In this document: positions 25,845 through 33,574 of the stretch, piece by piece | Numbering within the stretch: the first letter of the stretch is position 1 | Layout of the letters: every line of letters begins with the position of its first letter | From: CAYNRA01 sp046296415 | GTDB lineage: Bacteria; Bacteroidota; Bacteroidia; Cytophagales; Spirosomataceae | DNA length: 64,000 nucleotides | NCBI GenBank assembly: GCA_046296415.1 | Contig: JBKBLN010000002.1 | Location: forward strand, 1-64,000 | Direction of reading: 5' to 3' | Made by a program: the position numbers and the translations under genes | Notes under the pieces: generated by a model | What the model was told of the DNA's origin: nothing | Database searches by the model: none | Seen by the model: only the letters and a program-made list of their open reading frames with translations

Positions 25845-26472
25845 AACTAATGAGCAATCGATCCATGTCTTTCATGAGTCGATCAACATCCTCGGTTTTT
25901 GTTCCATCGTATTGTCCACGAATCCGACGTTGTTTGTCGATCAACAAAAATGCACCGGAATGGACAATTCCGCCGGCATCTTGTTGGGTAGAATCCTCCA
26001 CAGCTGTAACGAAATAGCTTTTCAAAGCCAAATCATAAATGGCTTTTTTATCGCCCGTGACCATGTGCCACGAGGAGGTCTTAATCCCCAATCCTTGGGC
26101 GTACCGTTTTAAGACGGAGACTGAATCATGCCGAGGATCAATGGTGTGGGAAAGCAGTACCACATTTGGATTATCTTGGTACTTTTCATACACTCGAAGC
26201 ATCTCACGCTTCATCACGGGGCAAATAGTCGGACAAGAAACAAAAAAGAAATCAGCCACGTAAATTTTTCCGGCCACAGTCTCTTGTGTTACGGGTACAC
26301 TATCCTGATTTATAAATGAAAAATCAGCGATGGTATGGTAGACCGAGTCCCCGTTAACAAAATCACGTTCACCCAGAATTGGTAACTCTTGGGATTTATT
26401 TTCACAACCCAAGATCCACATGCCTATGCCAAGTAAGGCAAAAAAAACATGGATTTTAGAAGTTCTTCGCAT
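25828..26472 (-). CDS. SCO1/SenC family copper chaperone
   Basis: A 214-residue thioredoxin-fold protein that delivers copper to the CuA site of cytochrome oxidase or acts as a thiol-disulphide reductant. The signal/lipobox region is IGMWILGCENK. The copper motif FVSCPTICPVMKREM (CxxxC) and the third ligand histidine in GGIVHSGAFLLID are both present. The segment VLLSHTIDPRHDSVSVLKRYA matches the family. The gene overlaps the following cytochrome c by 17 bases and the preceding small lipoprotein gene, so three exported proteins are coexpressed. Confidence 0.93.
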   Translation of the reverse strand: MRRTSKIHVFFALLGIGMWILGCENKSQELPILGERDFVNGDSVYHTIADFSFINQDSVPVTQETVAGKIYVADFFFVSCPTICPVMKREMLRVYEKYQDNPNVVLLSHTIDPRHDSVSVLKRYAQGLGIKTSSWHMVTGDKKAIYDLALKSYFVTAVEDSTQQDAGGIVHSGAFLLIDKQRRIRGQYDGTKTEDVDRLMKDMDRLLISYESKK

Positions 26473-26845
26473 CGGTCATGGCCTGATCAGTGATTACAGC
26501 AATGGAATCGATGGTCGATTTCATGGCACCCAAGCGTTTTAACTTTTCAGCCGGATCTTTTACTTCATCTTGAATCACTCGATACGTGTCCATCCACTGG
26601 TACATGGCTGCCTCGGCTTGATCGAGCCGGCGTGCAATATCCTGAGCTTTTTGTACTTGGTCAACTTGTGAACTATCCACTTTTTTGAGCATCTCTTCTT
26701 TTAGCTCTGCCAATTTCATGGATTTGGGCATGACTTCATCGTGACCTTGAAGGAGGGCTTCATCCACTTTTTTAAGTGCTTCTTCGCTGACTGATTGACA
26801 AGCAGAGAAGGATAGTGCTAAAATAGCAACGACGATTTTTTTCAT
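26456..26845 (-). CDS. Small lipoprotein, function unknown
   Basis: A 129-residue exported protein. Start ATG 26845 gives the signal MKKIVVAILALSFSAC with lipobox FSAC and an acylated cysteine. The mature part is highly charged and helical (KKVDEALLQGHDEV, EEMLKKVDSSQVDQVQKAQD, RVIQDEVKDPAEKLKRLG), resembling the viral A-type inclusion-like lipoproteins of Bacteroidota; I do not assign a function. It lies 4 bases after recN and overlaps the SCO1 gene by 17 bases, so it belongs to the recN/SCO/cytochrome run. Confidence 0.75.
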   Translation of the reverse strand: MKKIVVAILALSFSACQSVSEEALKKVDEALLQGHDEVMPKSMKLAELKEEMLKKVDSSQVDQVQKAQDIARRLDQAEAAMYQWMDTYRVIQDEVKDPAEKLKRLGAMKSTIDSIAVITDQAMTDAKNF

Positions 26846-26849
26846 TTTT

Positions 26850-28505
26850 TTATGCATTTATCATTTCTCGAGCACTCCGTAATGCACTTTCTGAGGGATG
26901 ATCTCCCCCAATCATTTTGGCAATCTCAAGTACTCTTTCCTCTTGTGATAACTGTTTGATTCGACTTATGGTTCGCTCCGCTGAATGGTCTTTGAAAACG
27001 AAGAAATGAGCTGTTCCTTTGCCAGCAATTTGATGCAAATGGGAAATGGCAATAACTTGGATGTTTTTCGACATTTCTTTCATCATATTACCGACTTTAA
27101 TAGCCACTTCACCTGAAATACCCGTATCAATTTCATCGAATAAAATCGTAGGTAAAGACCGCTTATCCGCTAATATGTACTTGATCACCAACATCAATCG
27201 TGAAAACTCGCCCCCGGAGGCTACCTCTCGAAGTTGACGCGGTTTCATTCCTTTATTGGCTGTAAAAAGCAACTGAACGGTATCCATACCATCCAAAGAA
27301 AGCTCTTTGTGTTGATGCCCAATTTCGACTTGGGCATTGGGCATTCCTAAATCTCCCAAATAAAAAGTGAGAAGCTTTTCAATTTGAGCCAATACTTTCA
27401 CCCGCACCTCCGATAACTCCTGGGCCGCCGTACGTGCATCTTGTTCTGCCAAGGTCAACCGAGCATGGGCTCCGGCCAAATTATCACTTAAATTTAAAAC
27501 CTTACTGACTTTTTCTTCCAATTGGGCCTGGATATCCAACAACGCGGCGTTGTCCGATACCCCATGCTTTTGTTGTAAGCGAAAGAATAGATCCAATCGT
27601 TCTTGAATGGATTTAATTCGCTCATCGTCCAATTCAATTTTTTCTTCCTCATACGCCATGTCGCGGGCGATATCTTTCAATTCGATCAAGCAAGAATCCA
27701 CTCGGGCAATGTAATCTCGGTACGTTTGAGAGTAGCTAGAAATCCCTTGAAGGGATGACTTAACCTCGGTGAGTAAAGAAAGTATGCTGTTGTCTCCACC
27801 TTGCTCAATAAGTTGTAAACTATTGAGAAGTTTCACTTTTACCTCTTCAGCATTTTCAAGAATCGCTAGCTCTTGTTCAAGTTCCTCTTGCTCTTGATGT
27901 TTTATTTGAGCGGATTGAAGCTCTTGGAGCAAAAACGAATTGTAGTCAAATTCCTTTTGATTCTGAGCCGCCTCTGCTTCCATTCGTTCGTAGGCAGTTT
28001 TCAACCGTTGAAACAACCTAAATTTCTCCTGGTAAACAAAAAGGAGGTCTTGGGACTGAGCAAAGGTATCAACGATAGACAATTGATACTCATTTGATCC
28101 TAACTGAATGGAATCGTGTTGGGAGTGAATGTCCATTAATTGGCCAGAAATCGTCCGGAGCGTTTCGAGTGTGACCGGGGTATCGTTGATGAAAGCCCGA
28201 GATTTCCCAGTTGGTAAAATTTCGCGCCGAATCAAGCAGTGCGATTCATAATCCAATTCTTCGGCCTCAAAAACAGTCCGTAAATGGTTATCGTTGAGCT
28301 GAAAAGTACCCTCAATGACGCACTTCTCTCCTTCATGGTAAAGCGATTTAGTATCAGCTCGATTTCCCATCAGCAAACCAATAGCACCCAACAGGATGGA
28401 TTTACCGGCACCCGTTTCTCCGGTAATGATATTCAATTGACCATCGGGTTCGATTTCCAGGTGATCGATCAAGGCAAAGTTTCGAATCAATAAATGGACC
28501 AGCAT
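26850..28505 (-). CDS. recN: DNA repair protein RecN
   Basis: SMC-like ATPase that acts early in double-strand break repair. The 551-residue protein has the Walker A GETGAGKSILLGAIGLL at about residue 30, long coiled-coil arms (about 155-345), the signature EVASGGEFSRLMLVI and Walker B TILFDEIDTGISGEVA. The C-terminal block IAISHLHQIAGKGTAHFFVFK is typical. Length is normal (550). It starts at ATG 28505, 45 bases after tilS, with a candidate promoter in that gap and in the end of tilS; it is followed by the small lipoprotein. Confidence 0.96.
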   Translation of the reverse strand: MLVHLLIRNFALIDHLEIEPDGQLNIITGETGAGKSILLGAIGLLMGNRADTKSLYHEGEKCVIEGTFQLNDNHLRTVFEAEELDYESHCLIRREILPTGKSRAFINDTPVTLETLRTISGQLMDIHSQHDSIQLGSNEYQLSIVDTFAQSQDLLFVYQEKFRLFQRLKTAYERMEAEAAQNQKEFDYNSFLLQELQSAQIKHQEQEELEQELAILENAEEVKVKLLNSLQLIEQGGDNSILSLLTEVKSSLQGISSYSQTYRDYIARVDSCLIELKDIARDMAYEEEKIELDDERIKSIQERLDLFFRLQQKHGVSDNAALLDIQAQLEEKVSKVLNLSDNLAGAHARLTLAEQDARTAAQELSEVRVKVLAQIEKLLTFYLGDLGMPNAQVEIGHQHKELSLDGMDTVQLLFTANKGMKPRQLREVASGGEFSRLMLVIKYILADKRSLPTILFDEIDTGISGEVAIKVGNMMKEMSKNIQVIAISHLHQIAGKGTAHFFVFKDHSAERTISRIKQLSQEERVLEIAKMIGGDHPSESALRSAREMINA

Positions 28506-28525
28506 ACAAATGAATGGGTAATAAA

Positions 28526-28555
28526 CAAAAATACAAAGGAATCCCGTACCTCAAG
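28526..28555 (-). promoter_or_regulatory. Candidate promoter of recN
   Basis: On the minus strand CTTG (28555-28552), 18 bases, then TATTTTTG (28533-28526), 20 bases before the recN start. The -7 element is a full match to TAnnTTTG; the -33 element differs in one base and overlaps the tilS stop. Confidence 0.5.
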
Positions 28556-29858
28556 ACATTCTCCAAGGTTCGGCATAAAATTTAACCGTTTCTTGCGTTG
28601 AATCCGTGGCAAGTAGGGATGGATCAAGCCAAATTCCCGGGATCCACCGGATATGCCCCTCACCATCCTCCAGTATTGGCCAATGATCCCGAAGAAATTT
28701 GGGGACTTTTGCCTCCATAAATACATCGCTTACTTTCTTTTTTCCGTTTTTTATAGAAATCCGGTCACCCAAACGACGAAATCGAAGCAGAAGGGGCCAA
28801 ACCAATTGGCTCGCATCAACCTCCAGCGCAAGAGTATTTTCATGGCCAAAAATCGCTACTGAAATGTGGGGAACCGGAGAAGCGAATGTCAATTCTTTTT
28901 TTTCTTGAAAAAATGGTTGATCGGATTTCGTAAACCAAAGGGAAGTTGAATTCACCCAAATCACGAGGGTGGAGTGCGCTTCAAAATACTTCATTTCGGC
29001 GGAAAAAGTCGCATTTCTCAAGTTTTCTATTTGATTTTGAGTAAATCCTAGGGGCTTTAACCACCAAGACAGCATCCAAGAAAGCGTCGGATTTTGAATC
29101 CATTCAACGGAGTCGAAGTAGTAAAAACACCCCCACTGTGTAAGATTTTTGCGTTTAAATTCCTCCCACGATTGGGTTAAAAAGGGCAGGATGGACTGGA
29201 TTTCTTGGGAAGCCCGCGCAAGATTTTCAAGGGCTCCAGACCTAAATTGCTGAATTTCGGGGAGTATTAGGTGTCGAATTTGATTTCTAGAATAATCCAA
29301 CGTTAAATTGGAAGAGTCAGTTCTCCAGACAATACCCTCCGCCGTCAACCATTCAGCCAAGGTTTCTGGTTGTGCAAATAACAGGGGGCGTCGAAGTTGG
29401 TCTGAACGCAAGGCGATCCCGCCCAATCCCCGAATACCCGTTCCACGAATCCCATGCCAAAGGAAAGTTTCAACTTGGTCTTGCGCGTGATGCGCTGTGA
29501 GAATGTAGTTTAATTTCCGATCCTGGGCTATTTGCTGTAACCATCGGTATCGAACTTCTCTTGCATTGGCTTGCAAATTTCGGGCCTTCAAGTGGATACG
29601 TTCGTGCAAAGGTATGCGGTAGCAATGAAAAGGTATCCCACGGGATTCACAATAGGATTCGACGACTTGCTGATCCAAGTCGGACTCTTCCCCTCGAAAC
29701 CCATAATTGACATGGCCAACTTCAAAAGAAAGGGAGGTTTTCCAGCATAGGTGCAACAGAGCCATCGAATCGGCTCCTCCACTGACGGCTAGCAGGAGGC
29801 GGTCATCCGAATTCCATAATTTATTTTGACGGATAAAGCTCAAAAAGTCTTGAATCAT
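28551..29858 (-). CDS. tilS: tRNA(Ile)-lysidine synthase
   Basis: Converts C34 of tRNA-Ile(CAU) to lysidine with ATP and lysine so that AUA is read as Ile; essential. The N-terminal N-type ATP pyrophosphatase domain has LLAVSGGADSMALLHL (SGGxDS loop, residues about 22-37) and ILTAHHAQDQVETFLWHGIRGTG. The C-terminal substrate-binding TilS-C domain begins near 350 (LVWPLLLRFRRLGDRI, KKVSDVFMEAKVP). 435 residues, normal. It is divergent from the LptA-like gene with 47 bases between the starts. Confidence 0.96.
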   Translation of the reverse strand: MIQDFLSFIRQNKLWNSDDRLLLAVSGGADSMALLHLCWKTSLSFEVGHVNYGFRGEESDLDQQVVESYCESRGIPFHCYRIPLHERIHLKARNLQANAREVRYRWLQQIAQDRKLNYILTAHHAQDQVETFLWHGIRGTGIRGLGGIALRSDQLRRPLLFAQPETLAEWLTAEGIVWRTDSSNLTLDYSRNQIRHLILPEIQQFRSGALENLARASQEIQSILPFLTQSWEEFKRKNLTQWGCFYYFDSVEWIQNPTLSWMLSWWLKPLGFTQNQIENLRNATFSAEMKYFEAHSTLVIWVNSTSLWFTKSDQPFFQEKKELTFASPVPHISVAIFGHENTLALEVDASQLVWPLLLRFRRLGDRISIKNGKKKVSDVFMEAKVPKFLRDHWPILEDGEGHIRWIPGIWLDPSLLATDSTQETVKFYAEPWRMS

Positions 29859-29870
29859 TTGATTAGCCGT

Positions 29871-29878
29871 TATTTTTG
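29871..29878 (+). promoter_or_regulatory. Candidate -7 element for the LptA-like gene
   Basis: TATTTTTG matches TAnnTTTG, 27 bases before the start. A CTTG (29849-29852) is 18 bases upstream, inside the tilS start region. Confidence 0.5.
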
Positions 29879-29905
29879 TAAAATTATTGGAAAATAACCA
29901 AAGTT

Positions 29906-31453
29906 ATGCGCAAACTGATCTGGCTACTTTTACTTATTTCGGGCACGTTGATGGCGCAAAAGCCTTTGAACCCACCCAAAGCCCCAAAGCCCGGAAGTCA
30001 AGTTGAATTACTGAATACAGATAGTTTAGCGATATTAAATAATTCTACGTTTCAGCAAAGGCGTTTTTTTGGAAATGTTCGTTTCAAACACAATGGCATC
30101 CTACTGAATTGCCAAACGGCGGTACAAAATGTCACGACCAATCAAATTGAGGCGTATGGTAGGGTAAAAATTATTCAAGGAGATACCCTGACCATTACTG
30201 GAGATACCTTGTATTATGATGGAAATAGTCGATTTGCTCGTATTTTTGGCAAGAAAGTCGTTTTAACGGACAAGGAAGTCGTTCTAACAACTAAGCAACT
30301 TAACTATGACATACCTCAATCTACCGCTTATTTTCCTCAGAAAGGGGTGATTGTTCAGGACTCTTCGGTTCTAACCAGTGATCGAGGGCAATACAATACC
30401 CAAACCAAGGTTTTTCAATACCGAGGCAATGTTGAAATCAAAAATCCATCGGTCTTAATCTGCACCGACACGCTCGATTACTACAGTCAAACCAGTGAAG
30501 CCGTTTTTTTATCCCCCACTCAGCTTTTTTCTTCGGATGGACTGATTCAGGCAAAAAAAGGACGGTACAATACGCAAAAAAAGACCTCCCAATTTGAAGG
30601 GCGTACGTCCATCACACAGGATAATTACTATTTAGAGGGTGATACGGTATCTTACGATACTCCACGCAAGCAAGGAATGGCCTGGGGCAAGGTAAAACTA
30701 ATTTCTCAGAAAGATAGTGTAACCTTATTAGGAGATCGAGGGTATCGAGATGGCATACTGGGCGAATCGTGGGTAAAGGGCAATGCCCAAATGGCCCGCG
30801 TCGAAAAGGCAGATACCTTATTCATGAAAGCAGGTGCCATGTTTGCTTGGGAGGATACCGTTCAAAAAGAAGCCCAATCGTTCCGGCGCCTCATGGCTAT
30901 AGAAAAAGTACGAATATGGCGTCATGATTTTCAGGCCATTTGTGATTCGCTACGGTATGAAATTCAAGATTCCACTTTCAGTTTTTTCAAAGACCCGTTG
31001 GTTTGGGGAAAAGAAAACCAATTGAAGGCAGATACCATTCGATCCTTTTTACAAAACAACCGATTGAAAAAAATTCAATTGGATGTAAATAGTTTAATCG
31101 TGTCACCCGATACTTTGATCAACTTCAATCAAGTCTCGGGCCGTGCTATTGAAGCCCACATGAATGAAGCAGGGCAATTACGGCAAGTATTTGTGGCCGG
31201 TAATGGTGAAGCACTATACTATGCATTGGATGAAAAAAATAAAATCATCGGATTGAATCGAGTGGAATCCTCTAAGATGCGACTGGACTTCGAAAAAAGT
31301 AAAATTTCCAGCATTCGGTTTTTAGGAAATCCGGATGGGCGACTACTACCACCCAAAAAAATAGGGAGTAAGGAAACCGAATTAGAGTCCTTCCAATGGT
31401 TTATTGATCAAAAACCTGTTCGAAGTGAATTTAAATCTGAAGATTTTTTTTAG
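29906..31453 (+). CDS. OstA/LptA-like LPS export protein
   Basis: A 515-residue exported protein with a signal peptide (MRKLIWLLLLISGTLMAQ). The N-terminal half consists of OstA repeats, recognisable as TFQQRRFFGNVRFKHNGIL, AVQNVTTNQIEAYGRVKII, TLYYDGNSRFARIFGKKVVL, QYNTQTKVFQYRGNVEIK: a beta-jellyroll that stacks to form the LPS bridge. It is much longer than E. coli LptA (185), as in the Bacteroidota OstA-like proteins, which often have extra repeats; the C-terminal part (about 320-515) could be a second array. Its partner LptC is encoded at 24.9 kb. The periplasmic bridge role is inferred by family. Confidence 0.85.
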   Translation: MRKLIWLLLLISGTLMAQKPLNPPKAPKPGSQVELLNTDSLAILNNSTFQQRRFFGNVRFKHNGILLNCQTAVQNVTTNQIEAYGRVKIIQGDTLTITGDTLYYDGNSRFARIFGKKVVLTDKEVVLTTKQLNYDIPQSTAYFPQKGVIVQDSSVLTSDRGQYNTQTKVFQYRGNVEIKNPSVLICTDTLDYYSQTSEAVFLSPTQLFSSDGLIQAKKGRYNTQKKTSQFEGRTSITQDNYYLEGDTVSYDTPRKQGMAWGKVKLISQKDSVTLLGDRGYRDGILGESWVKGNAQMARVEKADTLFMKAGAMFAWEDTVQKEAQSFRRLMAIEKVRIWRHDFQAICDSLRYEIQDSTFSFFKDPLVWGKENQLKADTIRSFLQNNRLKKIQLDVNSLIVSPDTLINFNQVSGRAIEAHMNEAGQLRQVFVAGNGEALYYALDEKNKIIGLNRVESSKMRLDFEKSKISSIRFLGNPDGRLLPPKKIGSKETELESFQWFIDQKPVRSEFKSEDFF

Positions 31454-31472
31454 AATTGGTGCTGAGCTGACC

Positions 31473-31493
31473 AGGGTATTTTCACCCTTTTTT
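31473..31493 (+). terminator. Terminator after the LptA-like gene
   Basis: A short stem AGGGT / ACCCT is followed by six or more T. The remainder of the 209-base gap to the next gene is AT-rich and holds a run of A/T steps and a TTTG, but no clear promoter. Confidence 0.6.
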
Positions 31494-31662
31494 CGCTCAT
31501 TTTTAGGTATTTACAGGATTTTGATGCAAATTTACTAGGACGATCAACGGAAATAGGGTTTGATTTATTCTAGATATAGATAATTTTTATATTTTTTTTT
31601 ATTTTTTTGACAACCTTTTCACGTCGAAATACGTCTATATAGAAAATGTAAAACTTCCAAAC

Positions 31663-32220
31663 ATGAAAAGAGCTTTACTCCAGCTACCATTGGCCGTAGG
31701 GATTTTGCTTCTTGTGAGCTTTGGGGCAGCGGCGCAAGCCACTGCTGAAAAGTCCCGTTTGTATGTGGGAAGTAAAGGAAATGAAAAGGTGACGGCCAAA
31801 TCGCAATTTTCACTTCCCAAAACAGTAGAATCAAAACCATTAACCAATACATCGATTCTAAACAAATACTATAAAGAGACCTTGATATCGAAAAGCACGT
31901 TACCTAAAAGCGCTAGCCAACCGGAAGCTCAAAAAGTAGCGGCCAATCAAATCCAAGAAAAGGTTGTGATTTCCAATATGTATCCTAATCCTGCGGACGA
32001 TCACACCAATTTAGTGATTAAATATCAAGGAAAATTCACCAAAGCGCGCATTAGTTTTTTCAATTTAATTGGGGCGGAGGTAGAAAGTATTGATTTAGGT
32101 CGAATGGATGAGGAAATACGAGTTTCGACGGTTTCATGGCCGTCCGGCGTATATTTCTATCAGTTATTGGTGGATGACAAAAAGCTTTCAACCAAAAAAT
32201 TCGTTGTGAGTCATAACTAA
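31663..32220 (+). CDS. Secreted protein with type IX sorting domain
   Basis: A 185-residue exported protein with a signal peptide (KRALLQLPLAVGILLLVSFGAAAQ). The C-terminal 70 residues form a type IX secretion (Por) sorting domain: VVISNMYPNPADDHTNL, KARISFFNLIGAEV and WPSGVYFYQLLVDDKKLSTKKF. The stretch between is short, low-complexity and polar, so there is no recognisable cargo domain; the protein may be a small surface or adhesion protein, or a mostly unfolded tail. Its terminator overlaps the bamD promoter. The PorP/SprF protein at 39.5 kb is a possible machinery relative. Confidence 0.85.
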   Translation: MKRALLQLPLAVGILLLVSFGAAAQATAEKSRLYVGSKGNEKVTAKSQFSLPKTVESKPLTNTSILNKYYKETLISKSTLPKSASQPEAQKVAANQIQEKVVISNMYPNPADDHTNLVIKYQGKFTKARISFFNLIGAEVESIDLGRMDEEIRVSTVSWPSGVYFYQLLVDDKKLSTKKFVVSHN

Positions 32221-32245
32221 TCTACTGATCCACATAATTTAAAAG

Positions 32246-32277
32246 AAACCCTACCGTTTGCATGTGTAGGGTTTTTT
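32246..32277 (+). terminator. Terminator after the T9SS cargo gene
   Basis: A nine-base stem (AAACCCTAC / GTAGGGTTT, loop of 11) followed by T residues. Its loop contains the TTTG used as the -33 element of bamD. Confidence 0.85.
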
Positions 32278-32286
32278 CTATTTTTG
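32257..32286 (+). promoter_or_regulatory. Promoter of bamD within a terminator
   Basis: TTTG (32257-32260), 18 bases, TATTTTTG (32279-32286). The -33 lies in the terminator loop. The -7 box ends 4 bases before the bamD ATG, so the transcript start would fall at or just within the coding region, meaning a leaderless or nearly leaderless mRNA. Confidence 0.55.
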
Positions 32287-32290
32287 TACT

Positions 32291-33193
32291 ATGAATAAAT
32301 ATGCTGTTTGGGGAATTGGGTTTCTCCTAGGTTTTTTTACCTTGGTTTCGTGCAATAAGAAATTTGCGAAACTACAAAAGTCGGGTACTGTCGCTGAAAA
32401 ATACGTAGCTGCCATGGATTATTACAATCAAAATGATTATTACCGGGCAGGTCTATTATTGGAGGAAATTACACCCTTGTTGAAAGGCGATTCGACCTCT
32501 GAAAAAGCTCAATTTTACCACGCTTACTGCCAGTTCTTTCAACGCCAATACCAACTGAGCTCGTATCAATTTAAAACATTTTATTCAACCTACAACAACA
32601 GTCCATTGGCTGAGGAAGCCTTCTACATGTATGCTTTCTCGTTATTTAAGGATGCGCCTGAGTATAACTTAGATCAATCGAGTACCCTCACAGCCATCGA
32701 TGCACTTCAAACTTTTATCAATACCTATCCTGACAGCAAATACGCACCTGTGTCTGCCCAGAATTTAAAGGATTTGCGTGAAAGGCTCGAGCGGAAAGCG
32801 TATGAAAAAGCTATGCTTTACTACAAAACCAATGGAGTAACGATTGCAAATTATTTAGCAGCCACGGTAGCGATTGATAATTTTGAGCGGGACTTCCCAG
32901 ATTCAAAATATCTGGAAGAGATGTCCTTCACCCGATTGACCTCCATGTACGAATTGGCCGAAGTAAGTATTTTCAAAAAACAACGGGAGCGTTATACCAA
33001 AGCCCTAGAATTATTTGAGAAATTTAGAGATAAATACCCGAATTCGCCCAATCTAAAGTCCGCCATTCGTATTTATGAAAACTCTCAAAAAGGATTGGAG
33101 AAAGTGGCGAAGATCGAGATTGAAATAGAAAAAGAGAAAAAACAAGCGGCGGCAGCTGATACTGTCCAAACAACGTTGTCGAAAGTTCAATAA
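32291..33193 (+). CDS. bamD: Outer membrane assembly lipoprotein BamD
   Basis: Essential lipoprotein of the BAM complex that inserts beta-barrel proteins into the outer membrane. The 300-residue protein has a lipoprotein signal with lipobox LVSC (residues about 18-21), then TPR units: AEKYVAAMDYYNQNDYYRAG, AQFYHAYCQFFQRQYQLS, ALQTFINTYPDSKYAPV, AIDNFERDFPDSKYLEEM and ALELFEKFRDKYPNSPNL. The repeats with P-x-S-x-Y/L endings are diagnostic of BamD. A charged coiled C-terminal tail follows. The next gene is rpoZ, as often in Bacteroidota. Confidence 0.93.
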   Translation: MNKYAVWGIGFLLGFFTLVSCNKKFAKLQKSGTVAEKYVAAMDYYNQNDYYRAGLLLEEITPLLKGDSTSEKAQFYHAYCQFFQRQYQLSSYQFKTFYSTYNNSPLAEEAFYMYAFSLFKDAPEYNLDQSSTLTAIDALQTFINTYPDSKYAPVSAQNLKDLRERLERKAYEKAMLYYKTNGVTIANYLAATVAIDNFERDFPDSKYLEEMSFTRLTSMYELAEVSIFKKQRERYTKALELFEKFRDKYPNSPNLKSAIRIYENSQKGLEKVAKIEIEIEKEKKQAAAADTVQTTLSKVQ

Positions 33194-33200
33194 TTTATTG

Positions 33201-33208
33201 TAAATTTG
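33201..33208 (+). promoter_or_regulatory. Candidate -7 element for rpoZ
   Basis: TAAATTTG matches TAnnTTTG, 23 bases before the rpoZ start. The -33 side has only a weak GTTG. rpoZ may also be read through from bamD. Confidence 0.45.
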
Positions 33209-33231
33209 TTTCTTTAAATAGATCTATATAC

Positions 33232-33540
33232 ATGAAAGGCGTAACCAATCCATCGATTGTCACTCGGGATACTGATAAAATTTCTAGTAAAACCGGTAAT
33301 ATTTATTTGAGTGTATTTTTGGCATCTCAGCGCGCGCGGCAGATCGCTAGTAAAACCAAAGATGAATTAACCCAAAAATTGTCAGAATTTGCTTCCAACG
33401 TCGATAATTTGGAGGAAATATTCGAAAATAGAGAGCAGATCGAAATCTCAAAGTACTACGAGAGACAGCCTAAGCCCACTTCCACCGCAATGGATGAGTT
33501 CCTGGCCGATGAAGTTGAGTTTAAGTCATTAGAAGCATAA
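33232..33540 (+). CDS. rpoZ: RNA polymerase omega subunit, Bacteroidota form
   Basis: Small RNA polymerase subunit that stabilises beta'. The 102-residue protein has the segment SIVTRDTDKISSKTGNIYLS and the helix VFLASQRARQIASKTK, the omega signature, followed by a tail YYERQPKPTSTAMDEFL specific to the phylum. Length and sequence fit the divergent RpoZ of Bacteroidota, usually annotated by RpoZ/DUF homology. It stands immediately after bamD and before a strong shared terminator. Confidence 0.9.
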   Translation: MKGVTNPSIVTRDTDKISSKTGNIYLSVFLASQRARQIASKTKDELTQKLSEFASNVDNLEEIFENREQIEISKYYERQPKPTSTAMDEFLADEVEFKSLEA

Positions 33541-33570
33541 AAAAAACCGGGTATCACTACCCGGTTTTTT
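33541..33570. terminator. Bidirectional terminator between rpoZ and lpdA
   Basis: AAAAAACCGGGTA, loop TCAC, TACCCGGTTTTTT: a perfect 13-base stem used by the converging genes on both strands. Confidence 0.95.
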
Positions 33571-33574
33571 TATA

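Noticed and set aside
31607..31645. Sigma70-like promoter (TTGACA and TATATAG) before the T9SS cargo gene
   Set aside because: The spacing is 23 bases instead of about 17, and the primary sigma factor of this phylum uses a different consensus.
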